NCBI RefSeq assembly: GCF_024763615.1
Contig: NC_077224.1
Span: 71,992,712-72,056,711, forward strand
Length of the DNA: 64,000 nt
DNA from: Phlebotomus papatasi
Taxonomy: Eukaryota > Arthropoda > Insecta > Diptera > Psychodidae
Reading direction: 5' to 3'
This document shows, one piece after another, positions 11,881-22,571 of this stretch. A program made the translations under genes and the position numbers. Position 1 is the first letter of the stretch. Each line of letters opens with the position of its first letter. The notes beneath the pieces were generated by a model. That model did no database searches and was not told the origin of the DNA. It worked only from the letters and a program-made list of their open reading frames with translations.

Positions 11881-12393
11881 CAAGAAAAATATTTCAAAAA
11901 TAGGGCTAAAAGTTTTGATATTTTTTATTTTCTAAATTCCTTGTTCGAATTCTATAAGACATACAACATCAAAGAAGGCCTATGGAATCTATCTATAGAA
12001 AAAATTTTAAGCCGCTATCTTATTTATCTTGAAAGATATTGGATTTTGAAATTTCCGATTTATGACTTTTTGCCCCAGTCGCCCCTACTGCATTTACTAA
12101 TAAATTGTTAATTGATCGTTTTCTTCCCTTAAAAAAACGGAAAAATTGCTAATTTTTGATCTTTTAATTTAGGCTTCCCTTTAAGTATCCTTAGTATTAG
12201 TAGTATAAAAAAAGTTGACCTAAATATAACGTTGGGACAACGTCAAAATTTGGTTATTCATTGCTTTTACATTCTGTGAAAGTTATATTCGAAGCGTTAT
12301 TATGGAAAAATTTTTTTTTACGCTAAATCGACAAAATCGGACAAATGCCATAATCGAAGCAAAAAAAATGATATTTGTACGAAACACAGATAC

Positions 12394-14227
12394 AAAGGGA
12401 CAGATAATCCTAACCGGCTTATGTAGGTGAGATTCTTAACGTGAGCTAACTCGGAGTGCATGCAAATTCGATTTAGAGCTGAAGTAGGGAGACGCCATTC
12501 AGTTATCTTGAATCAAATTCGTGAAATTATACAAATTTTGTATTTAAACCAAAATATCAAGGATTTGGATGAACTGACACAAAAGTAATATATGGGTGAA
12601 ATGTAGACCAGAATGTTCTCTGTAATTTTCCCATAGAACATGATCTCATCGATTACTCAGAAACCAAGATAAGCCAGGTTTTTTGTTTCTTAACTCGTTT
12701 TTTCATCCAGAGTGCCCCAAGTGTTCATTTGTTGAACTTCAACTATATCAAAGAATTGTTGTATTTTGTGGGACTTTCCATTTAAAACCCTATTTTAAGT
12801 GTCTTGGTGGAGTACAGGCAGTCAAATTGGCATCTGAGTGATTTCAAAGCGTTATTATAGGAAAGATCAATTTTTTCACACTTAAACAGCAAAATCGGAG
12901 TGATAGCGTAGTCTGAGCGGAAAATGATGTATGGACGAAATGTAGAGACAAATGTCCTCTATAATTATGTCGAAGTAATCATCAAAATCGGTTCAGCGAC
13001 AGTCGAGATAATTGAGGTTATGTGATATTGAAATTGGTTTTTCGACTGTGGCGCCCCTGGTGTTGGTCCCACGAATTTCAAATATTCTAGAAAGTTGTAG
13101 CATTTGGTGAGATCTTTCGTTTAAGCCCTCATTCATCAAAATCGGTCACATAGAACCGGAGATATGATTTTTTGAATTTCGTGAACTTTGACCCCTCATA
13201 TCTCCGGTTCTATTGAAACCACAGCGCGCATACGCACCATTTTGGAAACGTCCTAGACTGGACTACAACATACTAAAATTTCATTAACTTGCACAATGCC
13301 GTTTTTGAGAAAAGTGACTTTGAATTTCGATGAATTTTGACGCTATCACGGCGCCACCTATGGTGACTTTTTGAACTTCCATCTGAAAGTGCTCATCGAG
13401 ACGAAACCAAAAAGGTAAAATTTAGGTCGCTATGTTAATTAGAACCGGAGATAGAGGCCGGTCAATGTTCGAACTTTGACCCCTTATAGCTCGGGTCAGG
13501 GGTTTTAGATCGACTTAAGGTTTTTTTTGTTTGATAGGTATAATTAACGGCTACAACATACTGAATTTTCAGCCCGATGAACAATGGAATTTTTGAGTTA
13601 TTTAACTTTTAAGATTTAAAAATTTTCTTTTTAAAAAAAGCGCCCCTAGCGGTGGTTTTATGAACTTGCGATGTTAGAAGGGGAAGTGGCATTTCACGAG
13701 AGCTTTCCAAAAAGCCCTCACTTTTTAAATTCTGACAATTAGAACCGGAGTAATGGCCATTTTAAGAAATTTTTTTTGGACCCTTATAGCTCGGGTCAGG
13801 GGGGTCGGGGGACCTTAAGTTTGGTATTGATGGAAAGCTCTAAGGCCCAGCTATAACATACTAAAATTTGAGCCCGATCGATGCCATAGGGGCGGAGCTA
13901 TTGAGAAAACAAAAAAAGGGGGGTCTTCAAAATGGCGGAAGGAGGGGTGCGGGGTGGGGGGTCAATGCACCATGTTGCAATTTTCATACGATATGTAACC
14001 TTTGCCGAAAACCGCAAGTCGATATCTTTTTTAGTTTAGGAGCTATTAAGCTCCAAAGAGCGGCCGGACGGCCGGCCGGCCAGCCGGCCGGGAACATAAC
14101 TTAGCCCCCCATATATTCGTGATCAGGAAGTGGCGAAACACATTTTGGCCAAGTTTGAGCGCGATCGGAGGACATGAAATTTTGTTAGGATTATAGTAGG
14201 TGAGATTGTTAAGAATCTCACCTAATA
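12394..14227 (-). repeat. Right arm of the giant fold-back
   Basis: Reverse-complement counterpart of the left arm, with the same diverged ~295-bp units and high similarity throughout. Where the left arm has about 1.3 kb of (CCGT)n, this arm has only a GC-rich stretch of about 30 bp (GGCCGGACGGCCGGCCGGCC and continuation, about 14062-14092). The short reading frame at 13868-14104 is arm DNA, not a gene. Confidence 0.85.
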
Positions 14228-14332
14228 TTTCCTACAATTGTATCCATATGTTCCATTTTGCCTCTGAGCTTCGCAATTATGCCGAAGTAATCATCAAATG
14301 AATAAGAGTCGAAATAATTAAGTTTATGTAAT

Positions 14333-15034
14333 CACAGCGAACAGACTGGGCTTTTCTACATGGTCATTGCTTTTTACGCCTTCATTGCTTTTTTACACAT
14401 GAAAACAATATTCAAAAAATTGCGGCACCAGACCAATTTTTGCATCAATTTGATGTTTTTTCCCGTTTTCTGAGACATTATTCTTTAAAAAAAAGTATTT
14501 ATTAGTAAAATTTGCCAAATCTAAACACCTCGAATTAAGAGCAAAAAGCAATTGACCGGTCAATTGCTCTTTGCTCTTTTCTCAAGGTAACTTATAATCG
14601 GAAAACTTTACTGATATATCATTTTCTTTTTAATATGCAGGAAACGGAAACGAATTTTGGAGAGAACCGGAACTTCTGTGAAACACCACCGATCTCCGCT
14701 ACGATCTGTGCGACTCTGACCGATCTCACAGAAGCAACCCACCTGTGAGAACCAGTTTTCCACAGTAGTACAGCCACTCGACACAGATGGATAGAGAAGG
14801 ATAAGGAGATATATGGTCTTTTCTACTCTCACATGGGATTAGGAAATTTTGGAGAGTTTTTTCTTATTATAGCGCTACATTAAAGAATATTGTCTCGTAA
14901 GGCGTAATAAATATCAAATTAGTCCAAAAATTGGTTTGGTGCAGCAATTTTTTGATTATTTTTCCACGTGTAAAAAAGCAATGAAGGTCTAAAAAAGCAA
15001 TGACTATGTAGAAAACCCCAATCTGTTCGCTGTG
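14333..15034. mobile_element. TIR element inserted in the arm copy
   Basis: The ends are CACAGCGAACAGACTGGG and, inverted, CCCAATCTGTTCGCTGTG. Homology of the arms extends about 100-160 bp (TCATTGCTTTTT, CTTCATTGCTTTTTTACAC, AATTTTTGGACTAATTTG-like blocks). The element interrupts an arm-derived sequence, which defines its limits; the duplicated target may be AAT, but this is uncertain. A 42-bp near-perfect palindrome lies inside at 14537-14578. No transposase is seen. Confidence 0.7.
14537..14578. repeat. 42-bp near-perfect palindrome
   Basis: AAGAGCAAAAAGCAATTGACC is followed directly by its reverse complement with a single mismatch and no loop. It lies in the left half of the surrounding TIR element. 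Confidence 0.85.
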
Positions 15035-15310
15035 AATATGTAAATTAGCTTTTTGACTGTGGCTCCTCTAGCGTTGATTCTACAAAATTCAAATGTTCAA
15101 GAAAATTGTAGCTCTTTAGGAGACCTTTCATTTGCACCTTTACTCGTTCAATTTGCTAAATTAGAACCGGAAATATGGTGGTTTGAATTTCGTGAAATTT
15201 GACCCCCTCCGTATCTCCGGTTCTATTGTAACCATGGGGAAACCACACCATATTTTGGAAACTTTATAGACTAGACTACAACTAGAGCTTTTGAGAGAAA
15301 ATTCTGTGAA

Positions 15311-17838
15311 AATTGGCTGTCACATACCATGTAGTTATCTTGTCATAGCTACAAAAAAGTGAAATATTTTTATCTGTCGAGAAGATTTGAAAAAATTGGT
15401 CACACTTTCTAATTGGTCAGAAAATGCTCTTTGGGTATGGTAGACATAAGCAAAAAAGATCGTTTTTTTATTCTTTCATGGATTACACTATGCAAAACAA
15501 CGTATGAATAAATGTACACTAAATATGATTTTTGTTATGATCGTTTTGAGACGATTTACCTGATAGAGGATTAAAAATTTCTTCGATGATTTCAAAACTC
15601 AAAATTTTTCATGTCCGATTTGATTATCCAGTTTTTATTACCTCATATTCTTAATAATTTAGAAATAGGAAATACTAAACTTTGCAATTTTCTTGGTATC
15701 CTATTGCACATCTTTAGAGTGCAGTTTTCTTTTAATCTTAAAAAAAAAGTTTATTATTTTATTTGTAAACCATTGGAATGTAGGGAAAATTTTCAGGCTT
15801 CACGTATACTCTGGCTTCGAACACCTTAATCTTTTTCCCCATATTGCTTTAATGAATCTGATCTCTGACCTAGTAGTAATATACTCTAATAACTAGACTT
15901 AAGTCACACATTTCCTGTAAAAAATGGATTAGATTAATTAAAGAAATATGGGAAAAATGTGAAGTATTCGAAGCCAGAGTATGTGCGAAGATTGAAAGAC
16001 TTCTCCTACTCAAAATAGTAATCAATTTTAGCATTGTACTCCCATACAATTAAATACTGTTTGATTTTATAGCTCATTGAAAAATTAAATATAACGTTTT
16101 AGCCGGCAATTTATTAACTTATTTGCCCCTTAAATTGAGAAATTTGCGCCATGGGGTTTGCCATCAACGGCCACAACAAGAGCAATCAATCAACATTTTC
16201 ACTTTCCGCGTCGTGAGTAACTGAAAAATTAATTAAAGTGTAAAATACCACACATTTTCATTAACAATATACCTTAGGCTGTCCCTAAAATATTCACATG
16301 TATGGAAGAGAGAATTTTGTGAAAGTTGAAGGAATTTGTACATCACACTCTCAGTACCAGGGAGGCAGAAAAATTTACTTTTCACCCAGTGAAAATATTT
16401 TGCCGAAAGATTCCCAACGATTTTAGGCATTAAATAAAGTTCCCCCCGAGAATTTTCACTAAAGGACAAAGTGTTGTGCAATTAAATTTGTAAACCCAAA
16501 GAGGTGGTCAGAGAATGCATAGGGAATAGTTCTAGATAAAATTGTGTTTTAAATCCCCTGGAGTCATAAATGCCTTAGGTATTCCGATGGTTTGATGGAG
16601 CGAAAGTTGAAGGAGTTAAAACATGGGTTATATAAACTCTCTGTGGCCACATCATAAACCATCCAGAGGATACACAAAACTGTTCACTTTTACCTCAAAC
16701 AAATTTCCAAAACACTCTCTCCTCAACTTTCTTATCTCATCCAAACTATCTGGTCATCGTTTTGTCTCTCCCACCCGTTTAACTATTTTCTGGTCACCAA
16801 GAGATTTTGGGGTTCTTGTGGCATACATTAGCTTCGGGGGAAAATGAACTGGTGGACAGGGCCAAAGGGTGGAAAAACAACCTCCATCTCAAATACCGAC
16901 ATCCTCTCTTTAAGAGGATTTACACTAAACGAAAAGTGGGATGGAGGATAAACACTGGCCAGCACTTTTCCTCATGCAAAAGGGATTTGTTTTGAGGTTG
17001 AACATTTACCTAAAATGATTAACAATGTATTCCCAAGCGAGTTTATAGCTTTCCAGCACTGAAAATCCATTTAGAAAGTGGTTTAAAATTAATTTGTGAT
17101 ATTTTCTTATAAAACACCGTGAAATTGTCTTTTTTTGGCTAAGAATCCCTATAAAAAGTATTCCGGGTGGATCGGAGTGATACAGAAATTATCACTAGGG
17201 CGTGGACATATTCTAATCTCACACAATTTTTTTGATAATCGTCAGTCTTCGAAATTTGAATAAGACATATTTCTGTAACGATATGGATGCAACGAGACGC
17301 AAAAATGTCTTTCTGGCTTCTTCCATACCATACTCATCAATTTTCAAAATGTACCCCATCCAACTGTGCTATGCATCGGGGTGTCTTACTTAGAAAATCT
17401 CTCACAGTGTGTCACGGCTAAAATAGAAAGTATTTCGGACAATCAGGAAATCAAAAACATAGTTTAGTCGACCACTGAAGAAGATCCACATCCGGGACCG
17501 AAAGCTCTGGGCAAGACAGAAAATTTGTTTTTCTTTTTGAGGTAAAACAAAATTTCCACTGGCGATTACTGGAGGTGTCCTCATAGAGTATTTCGGATAT
17601 TCGAAATATTTTGAAGTGCCGCATGTTGGTTTTCGGCAAATTAAAAATTAGGAGATATTAAAGTGCTTAAATATATCTGGTGACAATCATTTCAGAAAGG
17701 AGATGAAATAGGGTATCTATTTTATGAAAATGTTTTTTAATCAGTTAAATTTTCTTAATTACTCTAATTTAAGAAATAGAAATGATAACAGTGCTAATTG
17801 GAAGCTAATCGGAAAGGAAATGCTAGATCAAAATACTT
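15311..17838. other. AT-rich DNA without recognisable genes
   Basis: Several short frames exist (for example near 15611-15896, 16233-16481 and 16623-16995), but their translations show no known family, and their composition follows the background. No inverted-repeat element was recognised here. Confidence 0.45.
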
Positions 17839-18706
17839 ACACCGAGAAAAATTTGGATGGTATTTTCTACAAATCGTGTCTTTAAAGTCTACTGCCTCAA
17901 AAGATAGTAGAAAATACCATCCTCCATAGATACTTTCCTTTAGAATCTACCATCTTGACATTTTAAAATTTACTATCCTATGGATAGTAAATTCTAACAG
18001 CCGGATGGTAAAATCTACTATCCTCCTTTAGATTTTACATTGACCTCTCTTAGATTCTAATATCCGGGAAGTAAATTTTACTGGTGGCATATTTGATGTT
18101 AAAATTTAACTGGAAGACAGTAAATTTTAACGGAGGATAGTAATTTGGATTGAAATTACTATCCAAGCCAATAAAATTTGCCATCCTGCTGTTAGAATGT
18201 CATTTTGGAATATCGTGGGTGCTGATGCAACGGTTCCCGATATGCTTTGAATACATTATAGCAATTCGTGGCGCAGCTGGAAGATGCTGGACTGTCATCA
18301 CAAAGGTCGCGTGTTCAAATCTCGACGCAGTCGTCAATTTTCACGCACCAAAATGGCTTGAAATACAGAGAATGTCATCCAGGAAGGGCCCCAAGCCCTC
18401 AAACAATGGCCAAAAATCAATGAAAATAAGGAAAAATAAATTTTTCCGACATTTTTCATTCTAATATCCGGCTAGTAAAATTTACTATCCTGCCAGTAAA
18501 ATTTACCATCCGAATAGTAAAATCTAATATCCGGGGATATTAGAATTTACCATCCGGGTATTAGAATTTACTATCCATGCAATAGATTCTACTATTTTTG
18601 ACAGTCCAATTTAATATCGCGTTTGCTGGGTGACTTTTTTACTATCCGGCCATTAGAATTTTGTATGGAGGATGGTAAATTTTACCATCCACATTTTTCT
18701 CGGTGT
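17839..18706. mobile_element. TIR element with ACACCGAGAAAAAT tips (element B)
   Basis: The left end ACACCGAGAAAAATTTGGAT, then GGTA, matches the inverted right end (ATCCACATTTTTCTCGGTGT). The interior is packed with variants of TAGTAAATTTTACTATCC on both strands (for example near 17975-18000, 18110-18150, 18470-18570 and 18660-18690). A tRNA-derived SINE sits in the middle. No transposase is seen. The tips resemble those at 43513, 57456 and 60205. Confidence 0.8.
18255..18455 (+). mobile_element. tRNA-derived SINE
   Basis: A polymerase III A-box-like TGGCGCAGCTGG (18269-18280) is followed about 42 bp later by a B-box-like GTGTTCAAATC (18311-18321). This is the spacing and sequence of a tRNA-type internal promoter. 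The non-tRNA body and A-rich tail run to about 18440. The tRNA part does not fold into a convincing intact cloverleaf, so it is a SINE rather than a tRNA gene. It lies inside TIR element B. Confidence 0.6.
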
Positions 18707-18744
18707 AATTAACCAACACTGTAAGCAATTGCTTTTTGGCCTGA

Positions 18745-19065
18745 CTCTGGCAGGACCCGTCATTACTCGAGCCACGGATTACTATATTCCTGGATAGTAA
18801 GTAGATATTTTTGTGTCCCATAGTAATGCAAACAAAGTGTATAAAAGTACGAATAAAGACGTCGTACCCTTGCTTTTTGATATTCTCGAGACTGAGAGTC
18901 ACTTAAATCCTACATTTTCATTCCTCAGCATCAAATCGCATCATTCCTGGTTGCACTTTTATTTGGTATGTTTGCACTGCTATGAGACATGAAAATTTCT
19001 ACCTACAATCAAGGAATATAGTAATTCGTGCTCGAGCCCGTTACGCACCACTGTTCTCTATTTCC
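18745..19065. mobile_element. Fold-back repeat
   Basis: The block at about 18762-18865 (ACTCGAGCCACGGATTACTA, TATTCCTGGATAGTA, then AAACAAAGTGTATAAAAGT) recurs inverted at about 18950-19055 (GCAATCAAGGAATATAGTAAT-like and GCTCGAGCCCGTTACGCACC). The arms are about 100 bp, with about 85 bp between them. Non-coding. Confidence 0.7.
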
Positions 19066-19394
19066 GTACAACTAATGAGCTGGCGTCCTGGACCATGCTA
19101 TCGATCCATCGGAGACTATGTCGACCGCGTTTCCTTGAAGCATAGAGTGTTCGCCCGTAAAAACGTTCCAGGCTGACTCGTTTTCATCCTTGCGAACCAG
19201 ACGACTAGCCTACCGAAGCACCGGAGGCGTGTTTCCTTGACGACACTTATCTCTCGGTAGCGGTCATACACCTCGCTCATACGCAGGTCGTATAGACCCC
19301 GGAATCGTCCCTTCTCATTAACGCAATTATGTTTGCTGAGGATCCATGTTCCAGACAAATACTTGAGTACTGGCAGAATCATAGTCATATACAA
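19060..19394 (-). pseudogene. LINE reverse transcriptase C-terminal fragment
   Basis: The minus-strand frame encodes a stretch beginning MTMILPVLKYLSGTWILSK and containing FRGLYDLRMSEVYDRYREI and TRLRCFGRLVVWFARM. The PVL.Y.S.TW..SK pattern followed by a basic region and RLR..G..V matches the region after the RT domain in insect non-LTR elements. It is truncated at both ends and is not an intact gene. Confidence 0.6.
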
Positions 19395-20717
19395 TAGTAG
19401 CTTCGTTAGTCTTTAAGCTTAAGGTTCTGGACCGGAAAGCTCCGGATTTCTCAGAAAGATCGAAGGAGCTAGTTCGAATACTTAAACGAAATTCCTAGAA
19501 ATTTTGGGTAACTTCAATTCACTGCAATACCTGGCATTTTCCATTTATTTAAAGAATAAATTGCAATAATCCTCTATTGCACAATAAACAGTTTTATACT
19601 GCTTGAATGTCCGAAATATTCGAGCGCAAGCGTAGCTTTCGAAGAGAGATTTTACAGGAGAATTTGCACCGTGCTAAAGCTCGGTTTTTTTAAAATCGAA
19701 ACTGAGATTTCGAATTAAAAACCCGACAAGTTTTCCCGACAAGATTTCGTATTAAAATCCCGAGATTTTGAAAGTCGCTGGAAATCATCAATCGCTTATG
19801 GAAATACATTAACTATCTCCAAATCCTTCGGTTTGGTCTCAGAGCCTTCACCAGTAGCTAAGGTAGCTAGAGTTGAAAGAAGAGGCCTTAAGAAAGTCAC
19901 CCGGTTTAGATGGTCCTTGAACATCAAAATATTCAAACGTCATTGGTTCAAACTGCATATTCAAAATGCACTGGTATAAAGCTTAATGGGGGACATTTAT
20001 TTCGAAATGCAGTTTTTGAATCAAAATCCTCTTGTATAGATGCTCTAACTTTGGTTTCTCGAAACCGGTCTTGGAATAAATATCTTTCTCTTGATGAAAC
20101 TCCTGCTGCGAATTCTTGGATGACCTCTGATGATTCCCGTTAAGTACCTGACATAACTTTGCTAAATAACTTTTAGGATTCCAGTTGGAGAATTATATAA
20201 TTTTTGTGGCGTTGTCACACGTGAGTTCGAAACCTGACAATGCAAATAGAGCTTTTTTACTCATATCACATAAGTTCGAAAATGCAATAAATTGATTTTT
20301 TTGTGTGAAATATATTTATCCATATTATGCAATTACAGTCCAAAACAAATAAGAAGTCTATGTTAAGTCTATGAACAAAATAGAGTTGGTTGGGCTACAA
20401 ACCATTTCCTTAAGGTCATGGAAATCACGAAAATTCTTTTGAAAATTTCTATGTTATGATTGATGAAAAAAATATATTAATATGCTGATGCTCTTGCATA
20501 GTTTCTCATGGTCCATGTCCATCTCTTTTCCTCGGAACAATAACGATTTTTTATAGGGCTACACGCTGCTGCACAGTGTTCAGCCAACAATGCAAATACT
20601 CTTGATGTGACCGTGCTTCTGACGTTCGCAACACTGGGATTTATTGTGGTCCAATTGATAAACCTTCTCTGCTAAGGACAACCTAAGTGCCATGTGGTGT
20701 GAGTTTACACATTTGAG
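19395..20717. other. Non-coding with weak repeats
   Basis: No recognisable gene. About 19790-19880 (TTCGGTTTGGTCTCAGAGCC, then TTCACCAGTAGCTAAGG) is weakly similar to 42450-42500 (TTTCGGCTCAGTCTCCAAGC, then CTTCCTCAGTGGTC), suggesting a dispersed repeat. A frame at 19910-20143 is unrecognised and unsupported. Confidence 0.4.
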
Positions 20718-20822
20718 GGTCATTGAAAGATAAATTCTGCCGGACACGCAAATTTGTTCCCTTTTGAAATAATCAGTTTGTGGTTCTCCCAGGTAAATGT
20801 ATTCGTTGATCCTCTCAATCAA
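20718..20822 (-). pseudogene. Small LINE RT scrap
   Basis: The minus frame reads IERINEYIYLGEPQTDYFKR, followed by a short basic stretch. Y.YLG followed by a KR..RI region is the conserved segment of non-LTR reverse transcriptases just after the catalytic core. Only about 35 residues are preserved. Confidence 0.4.
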
Positions 20823-21899
20823 AATACTGGATGTTTAGCTATTCACTTGTATGAGGCACTTTAGGTGCCAGACAGGCATTTTATCGCGCGAAAAGGGGTG
20901 AAAATGGCATGCATATGACAGCTTACAAGTGTTGCCCCAAAAAGCTGTAATGCGTCAAAAGTGGATCCTTTTTGGCCCATCACCAACAAGCGCAACTCTC
21001 AGTACTACTTTGCGGAATTATAACATCTGAATAAATATATGGGACGGCTTGCAGAAATTGATGGTGCAACTTGAAAATTCTATTGATTGCTATTTATGAC
21101 ATCCATAGCCCATACTTGGTGGGAGATGAAAAAAAAACCGCATCTCTCGAGTGTCCAATCCATTTCAATCCACTCATCAAAACTTTTACTTGTGGAAGTC
21201 ACTCTATTTTACTACAATTTAACACGCCCATCCTCCAAAATTCCTCGCTGGGGGAATTGGCGTAATTGAGATAAATGATTCTGCACATGTTTCACGTGGA
21301 ATTCTCTCACATCACCTGCATCCTCCAGAGTACTCTCTGGACATTAAAAAGCAATGGGATGCTGTGGCAAAAGCACATCAAAAATGCATTTTTTAAAACA
21401 CAAACCATCTCTCAGTGACACAATATCCACAGATTATCCTCTATCAATTTTATGTTGCGGTCAGGAAGATGATATGGTAACCTCTTATACATTAACATTG
21501 TAATTCATACAGTTAATTTTTCAAATTGTAATTTATATGGATGTCAGACTAGTTGTTTTAACTTGTTTCAGACAATCTCTGAATTTTTTTTGTTAGTTAT
21601 AACAGTTATAACGGATTGGAACAAACCACATTTTATCCTTAAGATGACTAAGATGGCAATGGCCACATGGGTATGGCGTAAAAAGATAAAGATGGGATGA
21701 AAATAAAGTGAATTGAAACTAAAAAAATAATAAAAATAAGTCTCGTTTAAATGAAAGTATTTCGAGATGTATTCCACCGTGCTATGTACTGCTGAGTTTT
21801 TGAAATTTCTCTCAGTAGTTTGTTCTTGAGATAAAATCTCCCAGTTATCTGCAATAATCCCTGAGAGTGTCTTGACTAAAATACAAATCTGGAAGACTT
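20823..21899. other. Non-coding stretch
   Basis: Nothing recognisable. Short overlapping frames around 21071-21269 and 21568-21777 are unsupported. GC content rises slightly near 20870-21000. Confidence 0.4.
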
Positions 21900-21939
21900 A
21901 ATAAAGGCAATTTTGAATTAAGGAATATTTATTTGAACA

Positions 21940-22500
21940 GTCAAAATTCCGAAAGCCATAATTTCGTAAGAGAAAGTCCCGAAAGCGAAAATCCCAAAAA
22001 CCCGAAATCCCGAAAATCAAAATCGCGAATTTCGAAGTCCGGAATGGGTCAACATCCAGAAAAGCCAAGTTCCGAAAACCAAAATCCCGTAAGTTAAAAT
22101 CCCTGAAACCAAAATCCCGAACGTCAAAATCCCAAAAGCCAAAATTACGAAAGCCCAACTCCTGAAAAACGAAAAGCCCGAAACAAAAAACTTTAAAAGC
22201 CAAAAACCCTAAAGCCAAAATCTATAAGGTCAAAATCTTGAAAAACCAAACTCTCGACAGACAAAATCCTGAAAACCAAAATTCCGAAAGTCGAAATCCC
22301 GAATTTTTGAAAGTGTAGTAAATAGCTACTCCCACGATTGCATCCGCGTTTGCTGGATGCAAGAGAAACATTTTTAAGTGTTTCGGGGAAATTATTTCAC
22401 ACGCTATCCTCCGTGTAACTTTGTCTCTTTTAGGATTTTGACTATTCGGAATTTGGCTTTCGAGATTCTAGCTCACTGGATTTTGGCCGGGTCCACATAG
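21940..22500. repeat. Fold-back minisatellite (AAAATCCCGAAAGCC family)
   Basis: A 14-15 bp unit close to AAAATCCCGAAAGCC is tandemly repeated over 21940-22300. After a unique centre (about 22320-22425) the same unit appears inverted (GGATTTTGACTATTCGG, GGCTTTCGAGATTC; 22432-22490). The centre is homologous to the centre of the copy at 62456-62765. Minus-strand frames read a repetitive Arg-Asp-Phe-Gly-Phe pattern, which is a by-product of the repeat. Confidence 0.8.
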
Positions 22501-22571
22501 AAGTTGTATTAAGTCTTAAAGTTAACAAAACTAGTTAAAAAAAATTAACTTTTACCCTAGAAAACAAATAT

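Larger units (their letters stand above)
9268..12393. other. Spacer between the fold-back arms
   Basis: About 3.1 kb of AT-rich DNA without a coding frame of note. It contains two small inverted-repeat elements (11083-11239 and 11734-11880) and a dispersed repeat (about 11330-11730). Near 12290-12393 there is arm-like sequence (GAAGCGTTATTATGGAAAA, matching the arm block AAAGCGTTATTATAGGAAA near 12847), so arm homology extends slightly into the spacer in diverged form. No transposase is seen. Confidence 0.6.
6133..14227. mobile_element. Giant fold-back element (8.1 kb)
   Basis: The outer ends are inverted copies of each other. Left is TAGGTGAGATTCTTAAC, then AATCTCACC, then TACTATAATCCTAAC (6139-6177). 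Right is the reverse complement at about 14184-14222. Flanking TAATATTA (left) and TAATATTT (right) would fit a TA target duplication but are palindromic, so the exact boundary is ambiguous. The arms are 6133-9267 and 12394-14227; their lengths differ mainly because the left one carries the (CCGT)n expansion. The inner end of each arm again contains GGTGAGATTCTTAAC next to TA, so each arm also looks like a complete TIR module by itself. No transposase is visible. It is non-autonomous, possibly two module insertions in opposite orientation. Confidence 0.85.
14253..15310 (-). repeat. Third, partial copy of the fold-back arm
   Basis: Immediately outside the right arm the sequence restarts with arm blocks: GCCGAAGTAATCATCAAA (compare GTCGAAGTAATCATCAAAAT near 12970). 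After an insertion (14333-15034) come TTTTTGACTGTGGCTCCTCT, TATCTCCGGTTCTATTG and AGACTAGACTACAAC. The order matches the right arm from about 12965 to 13265. It is more diverged than the two main arms, so it is an older copy. Confidence 0.7.

Noticed and set aside
18255..18340. A tRNA gene
   Set aside because: A and B boxes are present, but no convincing acceptor stem or anticodon arm; a SINE head explains it better.
21898..22218. Minus-strand frame rich in Arg-Asp-Phe-Gly
   Set aside because: Translation of a 14-15 bp minisatellite; the same pattern appears at 62401-62637 from the second copy.
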